Position numbers and translations under genes: made by a program | From: an uncultured Bacilli bacterium | GTDB taxonomy: Bacteria > Bacillota_I > Bacilli_A > RF39 > UBA660 | Direction of reading: 5' to 3' | Assembly (NCBI GenBank): GCA_949025205.1 | Contig: CARMXJ010000004.1 | Location: 1 to 56,296 of the forward strand | DNA: 56,296 nucleotides | Shown here: one piece after another, positions 9,403 to 16,564 of the stretch | How the letters are laid out: each line of letters begins with the position of its first letter | How positions within the stretch are numbered: position 1 is the first letter of the stretch | Notes under the pieces: generated by a model | Databases searched by the model: none | What the model saw: the letters and a program-made list of their open reading frames with translations, nothing else | Told to the model about the DNA's origin: nothing

Positions 9403-9480
9403 GTGCAACGAATATACTGTAACCTGGTCAGAATCGGAAGATAGCAGCCACGTCAGTCTCTGTTCGTGTGCACTTTTTTT
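9403..9480 (+). ncRNA. ffs: Signal recognition particle RNA, short form
   Basis: RNA core of the signal recognition particle, which binds Ffh. The conserved domain IV appears as GGTCAGAATCGGAAGATAGC (9426-9445) with the GGAA apical loop and the AGCAGCC right side of the asymmetric internal loop. The ends pair: GTGCA (9403-9407) with TGCAC (9469-9473), and CGAA with TTCG. A T-run follows from 9474. At about 75 nt it is the short 4.5S-like type without an Alu domain, unlike the long B. subtilis form. It lies next to dnaX, as scr does in Bacillus. Confidence 0.9.
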
Positions 9481-9495
9481 ATAGGTGATTTTATT

Positions 9496-9918
9496 ATGGT
9501 AAATGAAAAAAAGATTGTAGAAAAGCTACTTCAACTTTCAAAAAAAGCGTATAAAAGGAAAGAAGTGCCTGTTTCTGCTATACTTATTCACAATAATTCT
9601 ATAATAGCAGCAGATTATAATCGTAGAGAGCATAAAAAACAAGTTACGGCTCATGCTGAATTTTTAGCAATTCATAAAGCGTCTCGTAAGTTGAAAAGAT
9701 GGAATCTATCAGATTGCAATTTGTATGTTACTTTAAAACCTTGTAGCATGTGTATGGAGGTTATTAAACAGAGTCGAATAAAAAATGTTTATTATCTATT
9801 AGATAAACCGGATTTTAAACATGAATATTCAAAAACTGATTTTTTTAAGTTACCTCTTGAAAATGAAAAACAAACTTATCAACAATTATTAACTTCTTTT
9901 TTTAGAAATATGCGTTAA
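9496..9918 (+). CDS. tadA: tRNA-specific adenosine deaminase TadA
   Basis: Converts adenosine 34 to inosine in the tRNA anticodon. The deaminase zinc site is visible: HAE with His53 and catalytic Glu55, and PCSMC with Cys83 and Cys86. I chose ATG 9496 (140 residues) behind AGGTGA, because the upstream in-frame GTG at 9466 lies inside the SRP RNA. The neighbours are SRP RNA and dnaX, as in Bacillus. The C-terminus is somewhat short for the family, but all active-site residues are present. Confidence 0.93.
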   Translation: MVNEKKIVEKLLQLSKKAYKRKEVPVSAILIHNNSIIAADYNRREHKKQVTAHAEFLAIHKASRKLKRWNLSDCNLYVTLKPCSMCMEVIKQSRIKNVYYLLDKPDFKHEYSKTDFFKLPLENEKQTYQQLLTSFFRNMR

Positions 9919-9931
9919 TAATTGTTTTTTT
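9881..9931 (+). terminator. Terminator of tadA
   Basis: A perfect 13-bp stem, AACAATTATTAAC (9881-9893) with GTTAATAATTGTT (9914-9926), a 20-nt loop and a T-run to 9931. It overlaps the 3' end of tadA. Confidence 0.65.
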
Positions 9932-9932
9932 A

Positions 9933-9941
9933 TGCTATAAT
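9933..9941 (+). promoter_or_regulatory. Extended -10 promoter of dnaX
   Basis: TGCTATAAT is a perfect extended -10 element, 24 bases before the dnaX ATG. It sits directly after the T-run of the tadA terminator. There is no clear -35. Confidence 0.6.
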
Positions 9942-9964
9942 AATCGAGAAGCGAGGAGATACTT

Positions 9965-11656
9965 ATGGCAACTGATTATAAAGTTTTGTATAGAAAATAC
10001 CGACCTACTTCGTTTGATGAGGTGATAGGTCAAAAATATACAATAAGTATGTTAAAAAATGCCATAATAAATGATAAAATTTCTCATGCTTACATATTTA
10101 CAGGTCCAAGAGGAACTGGTAAAACAAGCTCTGCTAAAATTTTTGCTAAAACCATTAATTGCGAGAATGCAAGAGAAGGTGTTCCGTGCGGAAAGTGCAG
10201 TAGTTGTTTAAATGTTGATAATAATGCGGACATTATTGAAATCGATGCGGCTTCTAATACAGGAGTCGATGAGATTAGAGAACTTATCAACAATATAAAA
10301 ATAGCCCCTTCGTTTAGCAAATATAAAGTCTATATCATTGATGAAGTTCATATGCTTACACAGAATGCATTTAATGCCTTGTTATTAACGTTAGAGGAAC
10401 CCCCAAGCCATATTGTTTTTATATTAGCAACAACCAATATAGAAAGCGTTCCTATTACTATTTTGTCTCGTTGTCAGAGGTACGATTTTAAGAAAATTGA
10501 TAATGAAGAGTTAGAAAAACATCTAAAAGATGTTTGTGATAAAGAAAATATTTCGATTACAGAGGATGCAATTCAAGAAATCGTATATTTATGTGAGGGT
10601 GGATGCAGGGATGCACTAAGTATTTTAAATCAGTTATCCACAAGTCATTCTTCTATTGATTTAGATACGGTACTTAGTAATTATGGCTCTGTATCTTTGG
10701 TACAGATAAAAGAAATTGTAACTGCTTATTTAGATGATGATTATAATCATTTACAAGAAATTTTTCAAAAATTGGAAAAATCATCGATTGATTATAAGGT
10801 TTTTATTAAAAAATTAATAGATGAGCTATTTAATAAAGCCATTTTATATAAACAAGAAAATAATATTGTAGTTTATGAAAATATTAAAAATATCGTTTTT
10901 GAACTTAACGATTTGATAAATAAAATTAATATTAATATTGACCCTTTTCTTTTGATTTTTATGATTTTAATTCAATATATCAATGTTTCGCAAGGAACAT
11001 TAAAAGAACCTATTGCTAAGGAAGAAATACAGGAAAATAACAATATAAAAAAAACAAAGAATATTGAAATTACTGGGGATATTGTTGCAATAAAAAAAAA
11101 TACTGAAATAAAAGAGGAAAAAAAGAGTACAAATGTGGTGTCTGCTCTTGAAACACCAAAAATAGATAAAGATTTTGAAGATTATATAGAAAAATTAAAG
11201 GAGGTTCGTATTAATAATTGTTTTGCAGAAGCAGATAAGGCATTATTGAATTCATTTAAAGAAAAATGGTTAAAATTTAATGATTTTGTGGATGTAGGAG
11301 ATGTAATAAAGCCGGTAGTGATTGATTCTATGGTTGTCCTGGCTTCTAGGGCATTAAATATTATTACGAATGTTCAAAATAGTATGGTGGAATTGTTTAA
11401 TCATGAACTTACGAAGATTGAAAAGCAATATGCAGATGCATTAGGGGAAGAAATTCATTTTATTGCGTTATCCACTACCGATTGGGATGCGTATAAAAAG
11501 GATTATATAAAAAAATTAAAAGAAAATTATGTTTATCAAATAATGGAAGAACCTACTTATCAACAGGAAACGAAAGAAGTAAATCAAGAAGAAACTTCAG
11601 AAGATTATACAGATGTTTTTGCTATATTTGATAAAGATAAAATAGAAATAAAATAA
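9965..11656 (+). CDS. dnaX: DNA polymerase III subunits gamma/tau
   Basis: Clamp-loader ATPase that opens DnaN rings. The 563-residue protein has the opening YRKYRPTSFDEVIGQ, Walker A GPRGTGKT at 47-54, a four-cysteine zinc module (CENAREGVPCGKCSSC), Walker B IIDEVHML and the sensor segment ILSRCQRYDF, followed by a lysine- and glutamate-rich linker and a tau-type C-terminus. It starts at ATG 9965 behind GAGGAG. The order dnaX-ybaB-recR is the conserved Firmicutes block. It contains an exact DnaA box (10634-10642) and a near box (11468-11476). Confidence 0.96.
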   Translation: MATDYKVLYRKYRPTSFDEVIGQKYTISMLKNAIINDKISHAYIFTGPRGTGKTSSAKIFAKTINCENAREGVPCGKCSSCLNVDNNADIIEIDAASNTGVDEIRELINNIKIAPSFSKYKVYIIDEVHMLTQNAFNALLLTLEEPPSHIVFILATTNIESVPITILSRCQRYDFKKIDNEELEKHLKDVCDKENISITEDAIQEIVYLCEGGCRDALSILNQLSTSHSSIDLDTVLSNYGSVSLVQIKEIVTAYLDDDYNHLQEIFQKLEKSSIDYKVFIKKLIDELFNKAILYKQENNIVVYENIKNIVFELNDLINKININIDPFLLIFMILIQYINVSQGTLKEPIAKEEIQENNNIKKTKNIEITGDIVAIKKNTEIKEEKKSTNVVSALETPKIDKDFEDYIEKLKEVRINNCFAEADKALLNSFKEKWLKFNDFVDVGDVIKPVVIDSMVVLASRALNIITNVQNSMVELFNHELTKIEKQYADALGEEIHFIALSTTDWDAYKKDYIKKLKENYVYQIMEEPTYQQETKEVNQEETSEDYTDVFAIFDKDKIEIK

Positions 11657-11674
11657 TAGAAAGAAGGAATAAAT

Positions 11675-11971
11675 ATGAATATGCAAAATTTAATGGCTCA
11701 AGCTCAAAAAATGCAAAGAGATATCCAAAAGAAGAAGGATGAAATTGATAAAACTATTTTTACTGGTAAATCAGAAATGGTGGAAGTACAAATGAATGGA
11801 AAAAAAGAAATGATTTCTATTCAATTTCTTAATAAAGATATAAACAGCGATGATTTAGAAATTTTGGAAGATATGGTAGTTATTGCTTGTAAAGAAGCTA
11901 CTCAAAAAATAGATAAGGAAATTGAAGAAAAGCTTGGTTCCATCGGCTCAGGTTTAGGTGGATTATTCTAA
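11675..11971 (+). CDS. YbaB/EbfC family nucleoid-associated protein
   Basis: Small DNA-binding protein that forms dimers and coats DNA; in many bacteria it lies between dnaX and recR, as here. The 98-residue product begins MNMQNLMAQAQKMQ, typical of the family's methionine-rich helix, and ends with the glycine-rich GSIGSGLGGLF. It starts at ATG 11675 behind AGAAGGA and its stop codon is one base before the recR ATG, implying translational coupling. Confidence 0.93.
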   Translation: MNMQNLMAQAQKMQRDIQKKKDEIDKTIFTGKSEMVEVQMNGKKEMISIQFLNKDINSDDLEILEDMVVIACKEATQKIDKEIEEKLGSIGSGLGGLF

Positions 11972-11972
11972 A

Positions 11973-12575
11973 ATGATTTATCCTAAAAAACTTGAAAATA
12001 TAATCGAATATTATAAAAAACTTCCGGGGATAGGCGAAAAAAGTGCCGAAAGGCTTGCCTTAGCAACTTTGGATATGGATACCGATTTAATTGCTGATTT
12101 TAGCTCTTCTTTGGTGGAAGCTAAAGCTACTTTAAGACCTTGTAAGATTTGTGGACATTTAACAGATAAAGAAATTTGTGATATCTGTAGTGATGAGGGA
12201 CGAGATAAAAATATTATTTGTGTTATTGAAGATTATAAAAGTGTTTTTACTTTTGAAAAAGTAGGAAGATATCGTGGAACTTATCATGTTTTAAATGGAC
12301 TCATTTCTCCTACAGAAGGTATTAGTTATGAAGATATTAATTTATCTTCTTTGATGGAAAGAGTAGAAAAGTTAGAAAATCCAGAACTTATTTTGGCATT
12401 AAAATCTAATATTGAAGGAGAAACGACAACCCTTTTTATTAAAAAGATATTTGAAGATAAAAATGTGGTGATTTCTAGGCTTTCTTATGGTATTCCTATG
12501 GGTGCTGATATTGATTATATTGATGTCGTAACTCTTGATAAGGCTTTAGATGATAGAAAGAAGATTTCTGATTAA
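11973..12575 (+). CDS. recR: Recombination mediator RecR
   Basis: Works with RecF and RecO to load RecA on gapped DNA. The 200-residue protein has the N-terminal helix-hairpin-helix LPGIGEKSAERLA, a four-cysteine zinc finger (CKICGHLTDKEICDIC) and a TOPRIM domain starting ICVIEDYKSV. An in-frame GTG at 11958 lies within ybaB, but ATG 11973 gives the family's usual length and start. AGGTGG near 11956 may be its ribosome-binding site. Confidence 0.95.
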   Translation: MIYPKKLENIIEYYKKLPGIGEKSAERLALATLDMDTDLIADFSSSLVEAKATLRPCKICGHLTDKEICDICSDEGRDKNIICVIEDYKSVFTFEKVGRYRGTYHVLNGLISPTEGISYEDINLSSLMERVEKLENPELILALKSNIEGETTTLFIKKIFEDKNVVISRLSYGIPMGADIDYIDVVTLDKALDDRKKISD

Positions 12576-12601
12576 TATTTTTTGTCTGTTGTCCATATAA
12601 T
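12573..12601 (+). promoter_or_regulatory. Candidate sigma-E (mother-cell) promoter of bofA
   Basis: TAATATT (12573-12579), a 14-bp spacer and CATATAAT (12594-12601) match the sporulation sigma-E pattern KMATATT-N13-15-CATACANT with one mismatch. The predicted start, near 12608, is just before the bofA ribosome-binding site. Confidence 0.55.
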
Positions 12602-12620
12602 GAATTAACAGGTGATATTC

Positions 12621-12809
12621 ATGGTTAAGAAAGTAATTGCATTTGTAAAAAAAATTATTTTTGCCTTTTTATTGTTGTATGGACTCGATTTGTGCATTAA
12701 TTCTTTAAATGTAGTGATTCCTATAAATGTTTTTACTTTAGGAACTGTTACTTTTCTGGGTGTTCCAGGGCTTGTTTCTTTGATTGCTATGTTTTTTATG
12801 ACAAAGTGA
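12621..12809 (+). CDS. bofA: BofA-like inhibitor of pro-sigma-K processing
   Basis: In Bacillus, BofA sits in the outer forespore membrane and holds the protease SpoIVFB inactive until the engulfment checkpoint passes. This product of 62 residues has two hydrophobic segments (about 5-25 and 42-58) separated by a short loop with PINVFTLGTVTFLGVPG, matching the family's conserved C-terminal block. It starts at ATG 12621 behind AGGTGA; the in-frame GTG at 12612 overlaps that site. Its position just downstream of recR mirrors B. subtilis (recR-yaaL-bofA) and strengthens the call for a small protein. Confidence 0.82.
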   Translation: MVKKVIAFVKKIIFAFLLLYGLDLCINSLNVVIPINVFTLGTVTFLGVPGLVSLIAMFFMTK

Positions 12810-12828
12810 ATGAAGTGGGTGGTATTTC

Positions 12829-13653
12829 TTGATAAGAAATGAAAATATTGAAAATTTAGTAAAAAAATATAATGAGAATAAATTGTCTCATGTTTTTTTA
12901 ATTGAAACAAATGATAAAGTGCAAGCATTAAAGGATATAAAGGAACTTGTAAAAATAATCAATTGTCAAGAACCAGAGTTTCAAGAGGATTGTTCTAAAT
13001 GCAATTTATGTCATTTGATTGAAACAGAGACGCTTCCTTCTTTAGAAATTATTTTCCCGGATGGACAAGCTATTAAAAAAAGCCAGATGGAAGCCTTAAA
13101 ACAACACTTTTCTAGTGTGCCTTATTTATCGAAATATAATATTTATGTAATAAATGATGTGGAAAAGTTTAATTCTTCTTCTGCTAACATGATGTTAAAG
13201 TTTATTGAGGAACCAGAACCAAATATTTTGGGTTTTCTTATTACAAACAATCGAGAAAATGTAATTCATACTATTAAAAGTAGATGTGAGATTGTACAAG
13301 TAAATTATGAAGAAGAAAATTTTTGTATTTCAGATGATTTGAAAAATTTGGCAATTACGTATTTAACTAAAATTGAAGTAGAAAAAGAAAAAAGTATTGT
13401 ATATAATAAAATTGTTCTAGATGCCAAATTGGATAGAGAAGATATGATTCCCTTTTTTAAAATACTTTTGCAGATTTATTTGGATTTTTTCAAAGAAAAA
13501 CAAGCTTATGAAGGGTTAAAAATTTTACAAAAGCTTTCTAAAAAAGAACTTTTAAAAAGAATATCATTGGTTTTGGATTGTATAGAACGATTAAATTACA
13601 ATATAAATATTAATTTACTTTTGGATGATTTTGTTTTGCGATTGGAGGAATAA
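12829..13653 (+). CDS. holB: DNA polymerase III delta-prime subunit
   Basis: Clamp-loader stator. The 274-residue protein resembles the DnaX AAA+ fold but lacks a Walker A, as expected for delta-prime. It keeps the cysteine cluster CSKCNLC, the YNIYVINDVEKFNSSSANMMLKFIEEP segment region and the SRCEIVQ sensor. It starts at TTG 12829 after GGGTGGT, 19 bases beyond the bofA stop, and reads directly into yaaT. Placement after bofA and before yaaT fits the Bacillus order once tmk and yaaQ are absent. Confidence 0.9.
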   Translation: MIRNENIENLVKKYNENKLSHVFLIETNDKVQALKDIKELVKIINCQEPEFQEDCSKCNLCHLIETETLPSLEIIFPDGQAIKKSQMEALKQHFSSVPYLSKYNIYVINDVEKFNSSSANMMLKFIEEPEPNILGFLITNNRENVIHTIKSRCEIVQVNYEEENFCISDDLKNLAITYLTKIEVEKEKSIVYNKIVLDAKLDREDMIPFFKILLQIYLDFFKEKQAYEGLKILQKLSKKELLKRISLVLDCIERLNYNININLLLDDFVLRLEE

Positions 13654-13654
13654 G

Positions 13655-14446
13655 ATGCATATATATGGTGTAAAATTTAGTGATAAAGGCAAAGTTTATT
13701 ATTTTAACGCCCATAATTTAAAAATTAATAATAACGTTTGTGTCATTGTAGAAACAGAGAAAGGTTTGCAATATGGAAAAGTTGTCGAACAAGTAGATGC
13801 TAATTCTATAGAAAATTTAAAAGAGGGAATAAAGGATATTGTCAGAACCACTACAAAAGAAGATTATAAAAAACATTTAAGCAATTTAAAAGATGCAGAA
13901 CAAGCTCTTAAAATGGCTCAAAAAATAGCAGATGAACTTGGTCTTGTGATGCGTTTTTTGTCTTCCTCTTTTACTTTTGATAAGAAACAATTATTGCTTC
14001 AATTTACAGCAGATGAGAGAGTGGATTTTCGTGAACTTACTCGTAAGCTGGCATCTATTTATCGAACGCGAATTGAACTTAGACAGATAGGAGCTAGAGA
14101 CAAGGCTTGTAGTGTTGGAGGAATTGGACAATGTGGTAGAGAGCTTTGTTGTAGTTCCTTCTTGCAAACTTTGGAATCTGTTTCTATGAATATGGCCAAG
14201 AATCAAAATTTGGCTTTAAATCCTTCTAAGATAAATGGTTGTTGCGGAAGACTTTTATGTTGTTTAGCTTATGAAGATTCATTATACGTAGAATCTCATA
14301 AGGGACTTCCCAATGTTGGGGATACTGTTAAAATGCAAAATATACAAGGAAAAGTAATTTCTGTAGATATTTTAAATCGTAAGATAAAGATTGATTGTGG
14401 CAATGAAGTAAAAGAAGTGGACATGAACAATGAAAGTCATCAATGA
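13655..14446 (+). CDS. ricT: PSP1 domain protein YaaT (RicT)
   Basis: In B. subtilis RicT (YaaT) forms a complex with RicA and RicF that carries iron-sulfur clusters and stimulates RNase Y processing, affecting sporulation, competence and biofilm formation. This product of 264 residues has the PSP1 signature: a cysteine-rich centre with GQCGRELCC and GCCGRLLCC. It starts at ATG 13655 behind GGAGGA, one base after the holB stop, and overlaps trmN6 by 17 bases, so holB-ricT-trmN6 is probably one operon. Confidence 0.92.
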   Translation: MHIYGVKFSDKGKVYYFNAHNLKINNNVCVIVETEKGLQYGKVVEQVDANSIENLKEGIKDIVRTTTKEDYKKHLSNLKDAEQALKMAQKIADELGLVMRFLSSSFTFDKKQLLLQFTADERVDFRELTRKLASIYRTRIELRQIGARDKACSVGGIGQCGRELCCSSFLQTLESVSMNMAKNQNLALNPSKINGCCGRLLCCLAYEDSLYVESHKGLPNVGDTVKMQNIQGKVISVDILNRKIKIDCGNEVKEVDMNNESHQ

Positions 14447-15137
14447 TTTATTTGATTATGAAAATTTAAAGATTGTTCAAGATAGTGATGTGTTTAAGTT
14501 TTCCTTAGATTCTATCTTGCTTTCTGAATTTGTGGATAATGTGGATAAGTCGAAAATGATATTAGATTTGTGTACAGGGAATGGTGCTATTCCATTTCTT
14601 TTGTCTTATTATACAGAAAGTAAAATAGTTGCTTTTGAAATCCAAAAATATATTTATGAACTTGCAGTGGAAGGAACCTTGATAAATCGTTTGGAAAACC
14701 AAATCCAGTTCATCAATGATTCAGTTATCCACATTCAAAAATATTTCCCAGGAAATACTTTTGATGTCATTGTTGCCAATCCTCCTTACTTTAAATATCA
14801 AGAAAACTCTGTTATAAATGAGAATGAGTGTAAGGCGATTGCAAGACATGAAATAACTCTTACTTTAGAAGAAATTTTTAAAGTTGTTCAATATGCTTTA
14901 AAAGAAAATGGTTGTTTTTATTTGGTACATAGACCTGAAAGATTAGAAGAGATTTTGTATTTTTGTGAGAAATATAAAATAATTGCTAAAAAGATACAAT
15001 TTGTTTATACAAAAAATGATAATAATGCTAGTATAGTTTTGTTGAAGTGTGTTAATCATGCCAGAAATGATTTAAAAGTTTTGGCGCCACTTTTTGCTAG
15101 TTCGTATACAAGTTATAAAAATATATTTAGGAAGTGA
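14430..15137 (+). CDS. trmN6: tRNA1(Val) adenine-37 N6-methyltransferase
   Basis: SAM-dependent methylase corresponding to B. subtilis yabB. The 235-residue product has the SAM-binding segment LDLCTGNGAIPF (about 45-56) and the catalytic NPPY motif in VANPPYFK. It starts at ATG 14430 inside the 3' end of ricT. The coding sequence carries two abutting exact DnaA boxes (14531-14548, encoding part of VDNVDKS) and another exact box at 14725-14733, which is unusual (listed separately). Confidence 0.9.
   Translation: MKVINDLFDYENLKIVQDSDVFKFSLDSILLSEFVDNVDKSKMILDLCTGNGAIPFLLSYYTESKIVAFEIQKYIYELAVEGTLINRLENQIQFINDSVIHIQKYFPGNTFDVIVANPPYFKYQENSVINENECKAIARHEITLTLEEIFKVVQYALKENGCFYLVHRPERLEEILYFCEKYKIIAKKIQFVYTKNDNNASIVLLKCVNHARNDLKVLAPLFASSYTSYKNIFRK
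14531..14548 (-). promoter_or_regulatory. Tandem exact DnaA boxes inside trmN6
   Basis: TGTGGATAA occurs twice with no gap (14531-14539 and 14540-14548), both in the minus orientation. A forward exact box lies at 14725-14733. All are within coding sequence. Confidence 0.7.
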
Positions 15138-15141
15138 AAAT

Positions 15142-16002
15142 ATGAAAATAGAAGACTATTATTATCATTGCATTAATAAAGATTTGTCTGATGAAAAAGC
15201 ATTATATGATATTTTTCAAAAGATATTGGAAAGTAATGCTTTATTGTCCCGAAACAAATCTGGTTTTATAGATAAAAAAATTCCTTTGAATGGTGATAAT
15301 TATATTTCACTTGCTTATTATCAGCCAATTTTAAAATATAAGGTACCTGCTATGGAACTAATAGATTTTACAAAATCGAATATGAATAAAATCTTCAAAA
15401 ACTATGAGGATTATCTAAATTATGTGACACAAGATAGATACATTTCCAGCCCACTTACTAAAGAACAATTTTTTTCTAGGAACAATACAAGTGATAAAAG
15501 AGAATATTTTCGATATCTTGATTCGGTGAATCGACTTTTTCCTATTGATTTAAAATGGCTTTTTAAAAATGAATCTAAAAATGATAAAATTCTTCAGTAT
15601 ATTTATAAGAAATCAACAGTGAAACAAAACATAAGTGATATAGGTTATTACTTTACTAATGATAATGCTTTTGATTTGGTTATTTTAAATAATATGAGTA
15701 TAATATTTATTATTTCTAAAGAGATACCAATTCAGAAGACTATTTTAATTCCTAATTTGCCAGAAAATTTTTTTGATAAAGATATGGAACAAGAGATGGT
15801 AAATTCTATTGATAAACGCTATTCTAATTTAATTGGGGAAGTGCAAGTTCGAGATAGAATTGCATTAGAATTTGTAAAAGGAATTATTATCAATGATAAA
15901 TTAAATAGTGAAATAATAAAAAGTATATTAAAGAAATGTAATAAAGAGATTCCTATTATGAAGTTTAATATGAATAAAGGAATAATAGAAAAAGTAGGGT
16001 GA
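15142..16002 (+). CDS. Hypothetical protein between trmN6 and pth
   Basis: I do not recognise this 286-residue protein. It is soluble, without signal peptide or membrane segment. The N-terminal part contains SRNKSGF followed by NGDNYISLAYYQP, which loosely recalls the YISL strand of ADP-ribosyltransferase-like folds, and near the C-terminus DRIALEFVKGIIIND resembles the segment that follows in such proteins; this is a weak impression only. The start ATG 15142 has GGAAG upstream; a longer in-frame start lies inside trmN6. It ends overlapping the pth leader and is probably in the same transcript. Bacillus has no counterpart at this position. Confidence 0.7.
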   Translation: MKIEDYYYHCINKDLSDEKALYDIFQKILESNALLSRNKSGFIDKKIPLNGDNYISLAYYQPILKYKVPAMELIDFTKSNMNKIFKNYEDYLNYVTQDRYISSPLTKEQFFSRNNTSDKREYFRYLDSVNRLFPIDLKWLFKNESKNDKILQYIYKKSTVKQNISDIGYYFTNDNAFDLVILNNMSIIFIISKEIPIQKTILIPNLPENFFDKDMEQEMVNSIDKRYSNLIGEVQVRDRIALEFVKGIIINDKLNSEIIKSILKKCNKEIPIMKFNMNKGIIEKVG

Positions 16003-16007
16003 TGTTC

Positions 16008-16553
16008 ATGAAATTAATTGTTGGTTTAGGGAATCCAGGAAAGGAATATGATAGTACTCGTCATAATGTAGGATTTATGATACTTGACCACTTTACAACA
16101 AGCACAGACTGGCAAAAAAGATTTGATGGGCTTTATAGGATAGAAACCATTTGTGGAGAAAAAGTAATGTTATTAAAACCCACTACTTTTATGAATTTAT
16201 CTGGTAATTCTGTTAGTAAAGCGATGAAATATTATGATATATCTATTGAAGACATTTTAGTATTACAAGATGATATGGATATAGGGTTTGGGAAATATAA
16301 ATTAAAAAAAGATAGTTCTGCTGGAGGGCATAATGGAATTAAGTCTATTATTTCTTCTATTGGTTCTAATGCTTTTGCTCGTTTGAAAGTTGGCATTTCA
16401 CATGATAAAAATGGGAATACAATTGATTATGTTTTAGGTAAGTTTTCCAAAGAGGAAAGAGAATTTCTAGAAAGTCAGTATGATACGTTTAATGCTATTC
16501 TTACGGAATTTATTACATCAGGAATTGATAAGACAATGAATAAATACAATTAG
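16008..16553 (+). CDS. pth: Peptidyl-tRNA hydrolase
   Basis: Releases peptides from prematurely dropped peptidyl-tRNA. The 181-residue protein shows GLGNPGKEY, TRHNVGF with the catalytic His, LQDDMD with the conserved Asp, and the glycine-rich SAGGHNGIKS. Three in-frame starts are close together (GTG 15999, ATG 16002, ATG 16008); the last has AGGGTGA at the right distance and gives the family N-terminus MKLIVGLGNPG. mfd follows after a few bases, as in Bacillus. Confidence 0.96.
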   Translation: MKLIVGLGNPGKEYDSTRHNVGFMILDHFTTSTDWQKRFDGLYRIETICGEKVMLLKPTTFMNLSGNSVSKAMKYYDISIEDILVLQDDMDIGFGKYKLKKDSSAGGHNGIKSIISSIGSNAFARLKVGISHDKNGNTIDYVLGKFSKEEREFLESQYDTFNAILTEFITSGIDKTMNKYN

Positions 16554-16564
16554 GAGTTATGGTT

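Noticed and set aside
9466..9495. Earlier GTG start for tadA
   Set aside because: It lies within the 3' stem of the SRP RNA and has no ribosome-binding site; ATG 9496 has one and gives the normal family start.
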